From the NCBI RefSeq assembly GCF_006636215.1, contig NZ_VIFM01000044.1, positions 1 through 57,465 of the forward strand: a stretch of DNA of 57,465 bases, in the 5' to 3' direction. The position numbers were made by a program, and so were the translations under genes. Positions 34,301 through 40,994 of this stretch are shown here, piece by piece. The stretch's first letter is position 1. The number at the start of each line of letters is the position of its first letter. The stretch comes from Myxococcus llanfairpwllgwyngyllgogerychwyrndrobwllllantysiliogogogochensis (lineage in GTDB: Bacteria > Myxococcota > Myxococcia > Myxococcales > Myxococcaceae). The notes under the pieces are model-generated. The model made no database searches. It was not told the origin of the DNA and saw only the letters and a list, made by a program, of their open reading frames with translations.

Positions 34301-35783
34301 CGGTCGCGGTCGCGGTCAGCGTGCGCGCCCCATCGGTGAGCGCGGTGCTCGTCGGCAGGGACCACGTTCCGGTAGGGCTCGCATCGATGGTGGCGTAGGG
34401 GACGCCATCCAGCAGGAGGTCCACCCGGCTATCGGGTTCGGCGGTGCCCGAGAAGTCGGTGCCGCCGGTGCCCACCAATTCCCCTTCGGTCGGCGTCAGA
34501 ATCACGGGCGCGAGCGGGGGCGCGAAGGCTTCCACGGTGAAATAGACGGGGTCGCTCGACAGGCTGCTCAGCCCTTCGAACTCGGCGTGCGCGGTGAGCG
34601 AGTAGACGCCGTCATCGAGGTCCGTGGGCACACGGACAGAGAAGTCCCCGGAGGAGCCCACCGGCGTGGCGGGAAACTCCCACTCCGGCGTGGCGGGGCG
34701 CTCGATGTTGCCCATGCGCAGGAAGACGGTGGCGCCGGGATCTCCCGTGCCCGTGACGACCGGCGTCGGAGCGGTCAGCGCCTGGCCGTCGCCGGGCGTG
34801 GTGATGACCGGCGTCCTCGGAATGACGAGCGCGTGCTCCACCAGCGTGACATCACCCGGTTCACCCACGCTCGTCCCCACATCGCCGGAGACGCTCTCTC
34901 CGCCCGTCACGCGGACGGGACAGCCCGTCAGGGTGCCTGCCTGGAGCAGCACCTTGCCGCCCGCTCCCGGGCCAAATCCCTCCTGGGCGCCGAAGGACTC
35001 CGCGGGAACCCCGGGCCCACCCTGGGCCATCAGCGCTTCGCACTCGGCGCTCTCCACCAGCCGCGCGGAGATACTTCCTCCCTCGCCACCGCCCTCGGTG
35101 CCCAGGTCCCATGGCAACGCCTGGCCATTGGCTTCGATGCGGCCCGCGCCCGTGAGCTTGCGCGCCCGGAAGAAGACGACGCCGCCATCACCCAGGGGCT
35201 GCTGACGCAGCAGCGCGCCGCTCGCGGTGATGACACCTCCGTTGTGCAGCGTGCCGGAGGCCAGGAAGGCCACCACGCCACCGGAGGTGCCATTCCAGCT
35301 CCGAGCCTTCAGCTCCCCGGTCGGATGGATGGTGACGCTCGTGTACTCAGGCACGCGGATGACCTGCGTGGACAGGGGCACGAAGTCATTCAGCACGGGA
35401 CGGGTCAGCGTCAGCACGGCTCCCCGCACCCGCGCCACTCGCGCCAGCTCCCAGACTCCCCCCGGGCTCTGCTCCCGGGGGCCAAAGGTGAACGTGGCCA
35501 CGGACGAGGACCGCACGGGGCCGACGCCCAGCGTCTGCAACACCATCACCAGGTCACCCGCGACGAAGCCCTCGGGGGCGTCGACCTGAAGCTCGTGGTC
35601 CCCCTTGCTCAAGGGCGACGTCACCGCGGCATAGCTGTTGATGACCCGGCTCTCATGCGCCTGGACGGTCAGCGGCTCATCACGCCCCGCGCCGAGCCCG
35701 AAGACATCCGCCTCCGCGAACGCGGGAAGCGCGACCAGCGCCAGGGCGCAGGTCAAAAAGTGCATCCATCCCGATGATTTCAT
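28320..35783 (-). CDS. Giant Ig-like-repeat surface protein with MYXO-CTERM tail
   Basis: A 2487-residue exported protein. A signal peptide (about 1-23, cleaving after LPAFA) precedes an N-terminal beta-rich domain of about 300 residues. About 22 bacterial Ig-like domains of about 93 residues follow, each built like APVIQTP...VVG.AGT.FSGTAE..STV.V..DG, then WSLP..T, then TVTATATDAAGN. The last few domains are more diverged and contain a two-Cys loop (FKCTLDGVELSPC). The C-terminus is a MYXO-CTERM-type sorting tail: GCSST, a hydrophobic segment, RRRR. It is likely a surface or extracellular-matrix adhesin; similar Ig-repeat proteins in Myxococcus have been linked to gliding, which I cannot confirm here. 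It overlaps the OmpA gene by 4 bases. Confidence 0.9.
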   Translation of the reverse strand: MKSSGWMHFLTCALALVALPAFAEADVFGLGAGRDEPLTVQAHESRVINSYAAVTSPLSKGDHELQVDAPEGFVAGDLVMVLQTLGVGPVRSSSVATFTFGPREQSPGGVWELARVARVRGAVLTLTRPVLNDFVPLSTQVIRVPEYTSVTIHPTGELKARSWNGTSGGVVAFLASGTLHNGGVITASGALLRQQPLGDGGVVFFRARKLTGAGRIEANGQALPWDLGTEGGGEGGSISARLVESAECEALMAQGGPGVPAESFGAQEGFGPGAGGKVLLQAGTLTGCPVRVTGGESVSGDVGTSVGEPGDVTLVEHALVIPRTPVITTPGDGQALTAPTPVVTGTGDPGATVFLRMGNIERPATPEWEFPATPVGSSGDFSVRVPTDLDDGVYSLTAHAEFEGLSSLSSDPVYFTVEAFAPPLAPVILTPTEGELVGTGGTDFSGTAEPDSRVDLLLDGVPYATIDASPTGTWSLPTSTALTDGARTLTATATDADDNTSPVAERHFTVDTTPPLAPVIETPIDAARVGSAGTGFSGTAEANSTVRVLVDGLLIGTATAHATTGVWSLPNNTSLDEGSRTMTVTAEDATGNTSPAAQRTFSVDKTAPVAPVIQTPINAARVGSAGTDFSGTAENSSTVTVLVDGLLIGTATAHTTTGAWSLPNNTSLAEGSRTMTVTAKDAAGNTSPTAQRTFTVDKTPPAVPVIQTPASGAVVGATGTNFSGTAENSSTVTVYLDGNFVGTATAHATTGAWTVPASSSQGAGPHTVTATATDAAGNISPTAENAFTVDAAAPDAPVIQTPASGAAVGTAGTGFSGTAENSSTVTVLVDGLLIGTATAHTTTGAWSLPNNTSLAEGSRTMTVTAEDAAGNTSPAAQRTFTVDKTPPAVPVIQTPAASTVVGATGTDFSGTAEANSTVTVLVDGLLVGTATAHATTGVWSLPTNTSLAEGSRTMTVTAEDAAGNTSPAAQRTFSVDKTPPAVPVIQTPASGAVVGAAGTDFSGTAEANSIVTVHVDGAFVGTTTAHATTGAWTVPASSSLDEGPHTVTATATDGVGNISPAAENAFTVDAAAPVVPLIQTPVAGTVVGSAGTTFSGTAENSSTVTVLVDGLLIGTTTAHATTGAWSLPNNTSLAEGSHTMTVTAQDAAGNTSPTAQRTFAVDKTPPPAPVIQTPASGAVVGTAGTGFSGTAEPNSIVTVRLGTTVIGTPQATALGAWSVPTQTGLSHGPHTVTATATDAGNNASPTTTRTFTVDTAAPSAPVILTPNPDTVVGPAGTGFSGTAEANSTVSVSVDGVPIGNAQASGPGGAWSLPVSTGFANGTRTVSATATDAANNTSLPTAISFVVDVTPPAAPVIQTPNPLTVVGTAGTGFSGTAENVSTVTVRVDGAPVGTTQAGPSGNWLLAPQTGFSHGTHTVTATATDALGNMSSTAESTFTVDTSAPAAPVIQTPADGAVIGPAGTSFSGTAENLSMVNVYVDGQSVGGIQATSTGTWSLPVRTGFTDGAHTVTATATDAASNISPAASHGIVVDIIAPSAPVILVPTEGAVVGPVGTGISGTAEANSTVKVSVDGAVHGTVQANGLGAWSLPVSKTFTHGPHTITATTTDVQGNTSGVTERHFSVDIEAPTAPVIQTPNSTTVVGPAGTGFSGTAEADSTVKVSVDGTPVGTAQANTSGAWSLPTQGGFTDGAHIVTATATDASNNTSATTTSTFTVDLTAPAAPVIQTPNPDTVVGAAGTAFSGTAERLSTVRVSVDGALIASPQATPEGTWSIAIRTGFGAGSHTVTAIATDALNNTSTTATSTFTVDLTPPAAPVILTPTVDIVVGEDGTGFSGTAEPRSSVRVLVDGDLVGTAVVSGSGNWSLPTLVEYPHGTHLVTATATDPANNTSAPAEVRFTVDVTPPGAPAILKPTTGTLVNANGTAFEGTAEPLSMVKLLINEAVFVTAVTNSSGQWAVPVSTTLGDGPHTVTATATDVAKNESAPSVAIQITVDASRPAIPILTSPAADAVVGKARPDFVGTTEAGAKVSIFIDGALAGAVTASSTGAWTFAPVAGLSQARHDVQVQATDLAGNIGDPSSSRSFRVDTTPPTTVVSKPIQNAILTTPTPRIEGTAEADSTIFITLDGVSLPGVTVDGAGEWFYVPPQGLANGRHDMLVQAVDLAGNEGPRITRAFTLDLELPGKPELRTPANAALVNSPTPLIVGTAPQQCVLTVRLDDLPQEPTITVTASTGEWKFTPSAALSDGLHRVNAYCTDAFKRNGPDSTTHAFTVDTSKPAPPVVLTPTVDAIVRPDNYTITGTSEPGTTLTATLNGLTVGTTLANERGEWTVAVTLAIVTGLQDLRVFATDMAGNIGDKSTPRTFTVDSLPPTTTLSGGPTGTSTLSEVTFTLNTSEPVSGFKCTLDGVELSPCENPLTVRSLSEGIHSLDVLATDIAGNVQITPAHHQWNVIRPSLVEGGGVGCSSTAGALPLGLVWLAWVGLLGLRRRR
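28960..34520 (-). repeat. Tandem array of about 279-base Ig-domain repeats
   Basis: About 20 copies of a 93-codon unit run nearly head to tail. Spacing between equivalent points is 270-288 bases. Units between about 32250 and 34220 are nearly identical over long stretches, while units before 30000 are clearly diverged, so the array appears to be expanding or homogenising towards the 5' half of the gene. Confidence 0.85.
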
Positions 35784-37207
35784 GGCGAGGCTTCCTGAGT
35801 GGTCGGCAGCATGAGGAGGAGCTCAACCCGGCGGTTTCGCTCCCGGCCCTCGGGGGTGCTGTTGCTTTGAGCGGGATGCTCCGGGCCGTAGCTCCGGAGC
35901 CGCAGCTTGTTGGGGGACACCCCGTGTTCCACGAGGTAGCGCCACACGGCCTCGGCGCGGCTTCGGCCCAGGCGTGGATTGAACGTCTCCGCGGTCGAGT
36001 CATCCGTATGACCGTCGACCGTCATCATCTTCACCGCGGGATTCGTGAGCAGCATCTCCACGGCGCGGTCCAGGTCCGCGGACTCCGCGGGCAGCTCCGT
36101 GCTGCCACTGCGGAAGTACACCTTGCCCTCGAGCACGAAGCGGTCCCTCGACACGTTCGCGATGGGCGACATCTCCCCGGGGTTCGGAATCATCGAACCC
36201 TGGCTGCTCTGGAACTCGCTCGCGCGCCTCGTCGGGATGGGCAGGGGCACGGACTCGTGGACGATGCTCGTGTCCGAGTCCGGTCGCGAGTCCTCCCCCA
36301 GCATGTACGAGAAGGACACGCCCGCGAGCAGCCGGAAGAGAGGGACGCCCGGCTCCGCGCCGAAGCCCAGGCCGCCGAGCGCGAACAGCTCCACGCCGTC
36401 CCGGGGTGCATAGCGCCCGCCTCCCAACAGCTCCACCGCGCCACGTGCCTGCTTCCAGGAGAGGCCCGCGTTGAGCGCCAGCTCCGCCCGCAACGGCGAG
36501 CCCACCGTCATCAACCCCGCGCCAATCCGAAGCTCACTTCCCAGCTCACGTGACTCCAGCGTGGGGACCTGGATGACCGCGGTGGGGCGTACCAGCATGC
36601 CCAGCTCGAAGGACGGAGCGAAGCGGGTGCCCAGCCTTCCTCCCACCATCACCTTCGCGAGGAGGCTCGTCTCCGCTTCGCGCGCCAGCGCCCCCTGCGT
36701 TCCCATGGGGAGGAAGACCCCCACCTCCGCGGCCAGGTCCACGGAGTCGTCCTCCTCCGTGCGCAAGAGCCCCACGCGGGCACCCACTCGCGGCGCGCCG
36801 ACGCCATGGCGCGTGGGGGCGATGACCCCTTGCGACGTCAGGTCATCTCCCTCTCGCTGGGTCAGCACGGGCAGCCGGACGTCCAACTGGAGCCGGGAGC
36901 TCAGGCCCCAGCCCATGACGAACACCGCCGTCGAGCGACTGCGCAACAGGGGCATGTTCTCCCCCTTGGCGTTCAATGTCAGCGGCTCGTGTTGGTAGTG
37001 ACCGAGCACCATCACCCGCAGCTCGCCGTCGCGTAGCACGGTGCCGCCGCCCGTCGCCAGCGGGCCGGGGCCTGGATTCACCTCCAGGCGCTCCAGGGCG
37101 AATGCTGGAAGGGACGCTGGCTCCTGGGCGCGAGCCACCTGCGCCAGCAGCAAGGCCGCCAGAGTCCATCTTCGCTGCCACCTGGCGCGCCAACCGCTCA
37201 TCCGCAT
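35780..37207 (-). CDS. OmpA-family outer-membrane protein
   Basis: A 475-residue protein with a signal peptide (about 1-27, ending QVARA), a beta-rich region of about 290 residues that probably forms an outer-membrane barrel, a short linker, and a C-terminal OmpA peptidoglycan-binding domain. The last domain shows KVYFRSGSTELP, VDGHTDDSTAETFNPRLGRSRAEAV and GRERNRRVELLL, containing the Asp and Arg that hold diaminopimelate. The stop codon overlaps the adhesin start (ATGA), so both are translated together; the pair looks like a cell-surface anchor plus exported adhesin. The start at ATG 37207 gives the signal peptide. Confidence 0.88.
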   Translation of the reverse strand: MRMSGWRARWQRRWTLAALLLAQVARAQEPASLPAFALERLEVNPGPGPLATGGGTVLRDGELRVMVLGHYQHEPLTLNAKGENMPLLRSRSTAVFVMGWGLSSRLQLDVRLPVLTQREGDDLTSQGVIAPTRHGVGAPRVGARVGLLRTEEDDSVDLAAEVGVFLPMGTQGALAREAETSLLAKVMVGGRLGTRFAPSFELGMLVRPTAVIQVPTLESRELGSELRIGAGLMTVGSPLRAELALNAGLSWKQARGAVELLGGGRYAPRDGVELFALGGLGFGAEPGVPLFRLLAGVSFSYMLGEDSRPDSDTSIVHESVPLPIPTRRASEFQSSQGSMIPNPGEMSPIANVSRDRFVLEGKVYFRSGSTELPAESADLDRAVEMLLTNPAVKMMTVDGHTDDSTAETFNPRLGRSRAEAVWRYLVEHGVSPNKLRLRSYGPEHPAQSNSTPEGRERNRRVELLLMLPTTQEASP

Positions 37208-37454
37208 CCCATGGCACGTGACAGACAAGGGGTTCATGCGGGAGACAGCCCGCGGACACGTGCCGGGTTGAGGCCGAGAGCAAGGCACGTACCAAGGCCG
37301 CTGCGTCGCAAGCACCCCAGGCGAGGCCTCGTCATGCGTGCCGGTGGAACGCGGTTGCGTCCTCGCGGACCGCAAGCGAGGCGCAGGGCGGCGGGTTTCG
37401 GGGCCAGGGGCCCGGCTTCGGGCTGGCACGGAACGGGCAAGTGCTCGCGGACGC

Positions 37455-39386
37455 ATGGCCTTCCAGGAACGACTCGCGCTGTCCCTCACGCTGACCCAGG
37501 GCGGGCAGACCTTCGTCATTCCCGGCGGACAGGTGGAGGCCTTCTCCGTCCAGCTCCTGCCGCACGGCTTCACCGCCTCGGTGCGCTTCTGGACCGGACT
37601 GGAGAAGGATGACGCGGCGCTCTTCACCGCGTTCTCCACCCAGGACCTCCTGGACGTGAAGCTCTCCATCATCAAGGGGGGCTACCCTGTTCCGAAGACG
37701 CCGCCGGAGCCGCTCACCCTCCATGGGCTGGCGCGTGCCCGGGGGATGGAAGCTCGGACGCACGGCCCGGTGGAGGGCGCGCCGGTGCGCTTCCGGCGCT
37801 ACACGGTGGAATTCGAGGACGCCGCCCGGGTGCTCTGGCGCCAGCATCGTCCCACCGAGCTGCGCACGGACACCACCCTGGCGGCCCTGCTGACGGAGCA
37901 GACGGCGGGGGCCTTCGCGCTGGACTGTGACTGGGACGTGCTCGACGAGAAGCGGCCCCTCATCTGTCTCGCGCTGGGAGAGGACGCGCCGGGCGTGGGC
38001 TTCCATGACTTCGTCGCGTGGCTTGCGGCGAGCCGGGGCGGCGTGTGGACCTATGACAGCGTGAAGGACCGCTACGCGCTCCTGGGCCGCAAGGCGCCCG
38101 TGGGCACGGCCGCGCCCCTGTCACGCGAGAAGGTGGAGCGGGTGGAGGTGGTGATGCCGGCCGTTCCCAGGCACGCGGCTCGGGTCCTCAATGTCTCCGC
38201 GCTCAAGCCCTCCACGCTGGATGTCCCGGCGACCGTGGGAGTCGTGGGGCTCCATCAGGACCATCTGGTGCGCACGCCCATCGTCTCCCAGGTGGAGCAG
38301 CGGCAGACGCTGGAGGTCTCCCGCCTGCGCGTTCCCCAACGACGGATGCGACTCACGTTCCGCCACTACCCCACCGTCGCGGTGAATCCCGGCGCGGGGA
38401 TTCGGCTGGAGGGCGTGCTGTGGGGCAGCGCGGCGGTGGGGATGGGGGAGGACCTGCGTTCCGTGGAGCTGAAGCTGGAAGCTCGGACGCTCAACGAAGG
38501 GCCTCACGCGGGGCTTCAGATGCAGGACGCGGGTTTCACGGTGGAGATGTCGCTTCTGGTGGAGCGCACGACGGACACCACGGTGACGCTGCCGGTGCAT
38601 CGGGCGCCGCGATATCCCATCCACGTCGAGGGCAAGGTGCTCAGCCCTGGAGGCGGGGAGAAGGACCGCATCTATCTGCTGTCGGAGGACAAGAAGACCT
38701 CGGTGCTCACGTGGCGGGTGACGGTGCCGCTGTGGAACAAGGCGGTGAGCGTGCCGGCCGAGCCGGGCTTCTTCCCCGGACACTTCTACTTCCCGCCGTA
38801 CAAGAACGCGCGCGTGCTGGTCGCGCTGCACTTCGACCGGGCGGAACTGCACCGTCACCTCGACTGGGCTGACGCCGCGCGGCTTCCCCAGGCAGGGCAG
38901 GGGGACGGAATCCTGCTGGGGAAGAACGACACCAGTCAGACGTCCATCGTCCACGACTACCAGGACATGAAGCCCGTGTGGCACCTGCGCCGGGTCTCCG
39001 GTCCGGACACCGAGACGGTGCGCATGGCCGAGGGCGTGATGATGTTCCGCACGAAGGAGGAGCCCGGCGCCGCCGCCGCCGAGTCCACCTACGATGTCTC
39101 GCCGCAAGTCGAGACGGCGCGCGCGGACCTCACGGCGGGCGTGAGCGGGGCCATGGGCGAGACGACCGCCGCGTACAAGACGGCGGCCGGTGCCTCTCAA
39201 GCGAAGCTGGACGGCGCCACGGCGGAGACGCAGGCGAAGCTGGAGGGCGCTCAGGCGGCGGTGAACGCGAAGGTGGCCGAGACGCGCGCCGCGCTCAACG
39301 GGGCCCTGTCGGGACTCAACGGGAGCACCGCTCCGCTGGATGGGGCCGCGGCCGAGGCACGCGTGGCGCTGGAGCGACTCAAGTGA
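37455..39386 (+). CDS. VgrG-like spike protein with Ala-rich helical tail
   Basis: A 643-residue paralogue of the VgrG-like protein at 49968. Shared segments run through the length: an N-terminal LTLTQGGQTFVIPGG strand pair, DHLVRTPIVSQVEQRQTLE, and the OB-like core VPLWNKAVSVP then PGHFYFPPYKNARVLVALHF, LDWADAARLPQAGQGDGILLGKND. The beta-helix tip of classical VgrG is absent. Instead residues about 545-643 form an Ala-rich, probably coiled-coil extension with short repeats (AKLDGATAETQAKLEGAQA). That tail resembles the neighbouring 459-residue protein in composition and may bind it. ATG 37455 follows the divergent OmpA promoter region. Confidence 0.75.
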   Translation: MAFQERLALSLTLTQGGQTFVIPGGQVEAFSVQLLPHGFTASVRFWTGLEKDDAALFTAFSTQDLLDVKLSIIKGGYPVPKTPPEPLTLHGLARARGMEARTHGPVEGAPVRFRRYTVEFEDAARVLWRQHRPTELRTDTTLAALLTEQTAGAFALDCDWDVLDEKRPLICLALGEDAPGVGFHDFVAWLAASRGGVWTYDSVKDRYALLGRKAPVGTAAPLSREKVERVEVVMPAVPRHAARVLNVSALKPSTLDVPATVGVVGLHQDHLVRTPIVSQVEQRQTLEVSRLRVPQRRMRLTFRHYPTVAVNPGAGIRLEGVLWGSAAVGMGEDLRSVELKLEARTLNEGPHAGLQMQDAGFTVEMSLLVERTTDTTVTLPVHRAPRYPIHVEGKVLSPGGGEKDRIYLLSEDKKTSVLTWRVTVPLWNKAVSVPAEPGFFPGHFYFPPYKNARVLVALHFDRAELHRHLDWADAARLPQAGQGDGILLGKNDTSQTSIVHDYQDMKPVWHLRRVSGPDTETVRMAEGVMMFRTKEEPGAAAAESTYDVSPQVETARADLTAGVSGAMGETTAAYKTAAGASQAKLDGATAETQAKLEGAQAAVNAKVAETRAALNGALSGLNGSTAPLDGAAAEARVALERLK

Positions 39387-39477
39387 CGCGCGAGGGCCTG
39401 TCGCCCGGGCACGGCCCATGGGCGCGAGTGACGTGGGGCCTCCATGCGTGGGCCCGGAGCCGAAGGGAGGTCGAACC

Positions 39478-40857
39478 GTGAAGGCATTGCTGGGGACGCT
39501 GACGGAGCTTCGAGGCGACCTGGAGTCGTGCGGGGCGGGCTGCACGGCGCGCGTGGGCTCCTCGCGCACGGCCGTCGAGTCCGTGGGAAGTGGCATCGAT
39601 GCCCTCATCACGTCGATTCGTCCCGAGCTGGAGCCCGTGCTCGCGGCGCTCCTGGGGCGCATCGACGCGCTCGACGCGAAGCTGGCGTCGCGAAAGGACG
39701 ACGCGGACGCGGCCCGGCTGCGCGCGGAGTTGTCCCCCCTGCGCACCCAGGTGGATGGCGCTTCCGTGTCGATGGCGTCGTCGTTGGCCGCGCTGGAGGG
39801 GAGCGTGGGCTCGCCACTGCGTTCGAGCCGCGAGGGCGCGGCGACGTCGCTGGGCACGCTCGAGTCGACGATGTCTGGGCAGGTCGAGTCCCTGCTCTCG
39901 CAGGTGGAGACGGTGGAGAAGGCCGTCGTGCCCGCGCAGGCCCAGGTGGAAGGCATCATCACCCAGGCGAGCGAGGCGCTGGATGCCCTGGTGAAAGGCG
40001 CGGTCGCCGCCGTCGCCGCCATCCGCGAGCCGCTGCAACAGGCGGTCAACACCGCGCTCGCGACGCTGGAGTCCGTCCTCACGCAATTGGCCACGGTGAA
40101 GGAGCAGGTGCTGTCGCTCTTCACTCCGCTGCCCGCGGTGCTGGAGCAACTCCAGACGCTGTATCAGACGCTCGTCGGCTCGCTGGAGGCGCTGCTCACG
40201 CGCGTGAGTACGCTGTTGGATGCGATTCCGGCGGCGAACCTCCCCAAGCCGCTCGTGACTCCGGCGGTGCAGTCCATTCAGCAGGTGGTGACGCAAATCA
40301 CCACGCAGCTCGGCGCGTTCTCCTCGCAGATGGCGACGCAGATGCAGTCGCTCCAGGCGCAGGTGCTCACCCAGGTGGACACGGTGCGGACCCAGGCTCT
40401 CCAACAGGTGGACACGCTCCAGCAGCAGCTCGTGCAGCAGGTCGACTCGCTGAAGCAGGCCGTTCTCTCGCAGGTGCAGCCCGCGAGCGCGCAGATGGAC
40501 GCCGCGGTGTCCGCCGCCGTCACGCAGGTGGGGACCGCGAGGGACCAGGCCGTCGCGCAAGTCTCGGCCATCCAGGACCAGATGGCCGCGCAGGTGGAGG
40601 CGGTGAAGTCCCAGGTGAAGGCTCGGCTCCCGGCGCTGGAGCAACAGGTCGACGCCGGGGCCCAGGCAGCCCAGGCGCAGATGGAGGCCGCGGGCGCTTC
40701 CGCCGAGGAGCAGGTCACCACGGCGCGCACGGGTTTGAAGTCCCAGGTGGATGGCGTGGCGGGCACCGTCGGTGCGTCGCTCGACTCACTGGAGGCGCGG
40801 ATGGCGCTGCCGCCAGCTCCCGTGACACCAGGGCCCGGAGGCCCGCTCCGGGCGTGA
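39478..40857 (+). CDS. Long coiled-coil protein next to VgrG-like gene
   Basis: A 459-residue protein I cannot place in a family. It is nearly all helical, rich in Ala, Gln, Val, Leu and Ser, with heptad-like repeats such as AQALQQVDTLQQQLVQQVDSLKQAV and QVGTARDQAVAQV in the C-terminal half. One Cys pair (ESCGAGC) lies near the start. The Pro/Gly-rich tail (PPAPVTPGPGGPL) is probably disordered. GTG 39478 has an excellent ribosome site (AAGGGAGGTCGAACC). It follows the VgrG-like gene by 91 bases, so it may be cargo, an adaptor, or a spike-associated rod. Composition recalls apolipoprotein-like or tape-measure helices, but homology is unproven. Confidence 0.75.
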   Translation: MKALLGTLTELRGDLESCGAGCTARVGSSRTAVESVGSGIDALITSIRPELEPVLAALLGRIDALDAKLASRKDDADAARLRAELSPLRTQVDGASVSMASSLAALEGSVGSPLRSSREGAATSLGTLESTMSGQVESLLSQVETVEKAVVPAQAQVEGIITQASEALDALVKGAVAAVAAIREPLQQAVNTALATLESVLTQLATVKEQVLSLFTPLPAVLEQLQTLYQTLVGSLEALLTRVSTLLDAIPAANLPKPLVTPAVQSIQQVVTQITTQLGAFSSQMATQMQSLQAQVLTQVDTVRTQALQQVDTLQQQLVQQVDSLKQAVLSQVQPASAQMDAAVSAAVTQVGTARDQAVAQVSAIQDQMAAQVEAVKSQVKARLPALEQQVDAGAQAAQAQMEAAGASAEEQVTTARTGLKSQVDGVAGTVGASLDSLEARMALPPAPVTPGPGGPLRA

Positions 40858-40894
40858 GTCGGTGTCAATCCGTCGGGTGACTCGGAGACAAGGG

Positions 40895-40970
40895 GTTGTC
40901 GCGGACATGCGACAACTCGCACGAATCCAGGCTCGTAGTCGTTCGAGAGAGTCTTCTCGACGGAGCCTGG
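40895..40970. terminator. Double hairpin between converging genes
   Basis: Two hairpins in a row lie in the 137-base gap: GTTGTCGC (40895-40902) with GCGACAAC (40909-40916), and CCAGGCTC (40927-40934) with GAGCCTGG (40963-40970). They separate the coiled-coil gene from the converging nitrilase-like gene. Confidence 0.55.
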
Positions 40971-40994
40971 TCGGATGTTCCAGGACCCTGGGCG

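Noticed and set aside
35780..37675. Longer version of the OmpA-family gene starting at 37675
   Set aside because: The extra 156 residues lack hydrophobic or domain character and run over the divergent VgrG-like gene; ATG 37207 gives a proper signal peptide.
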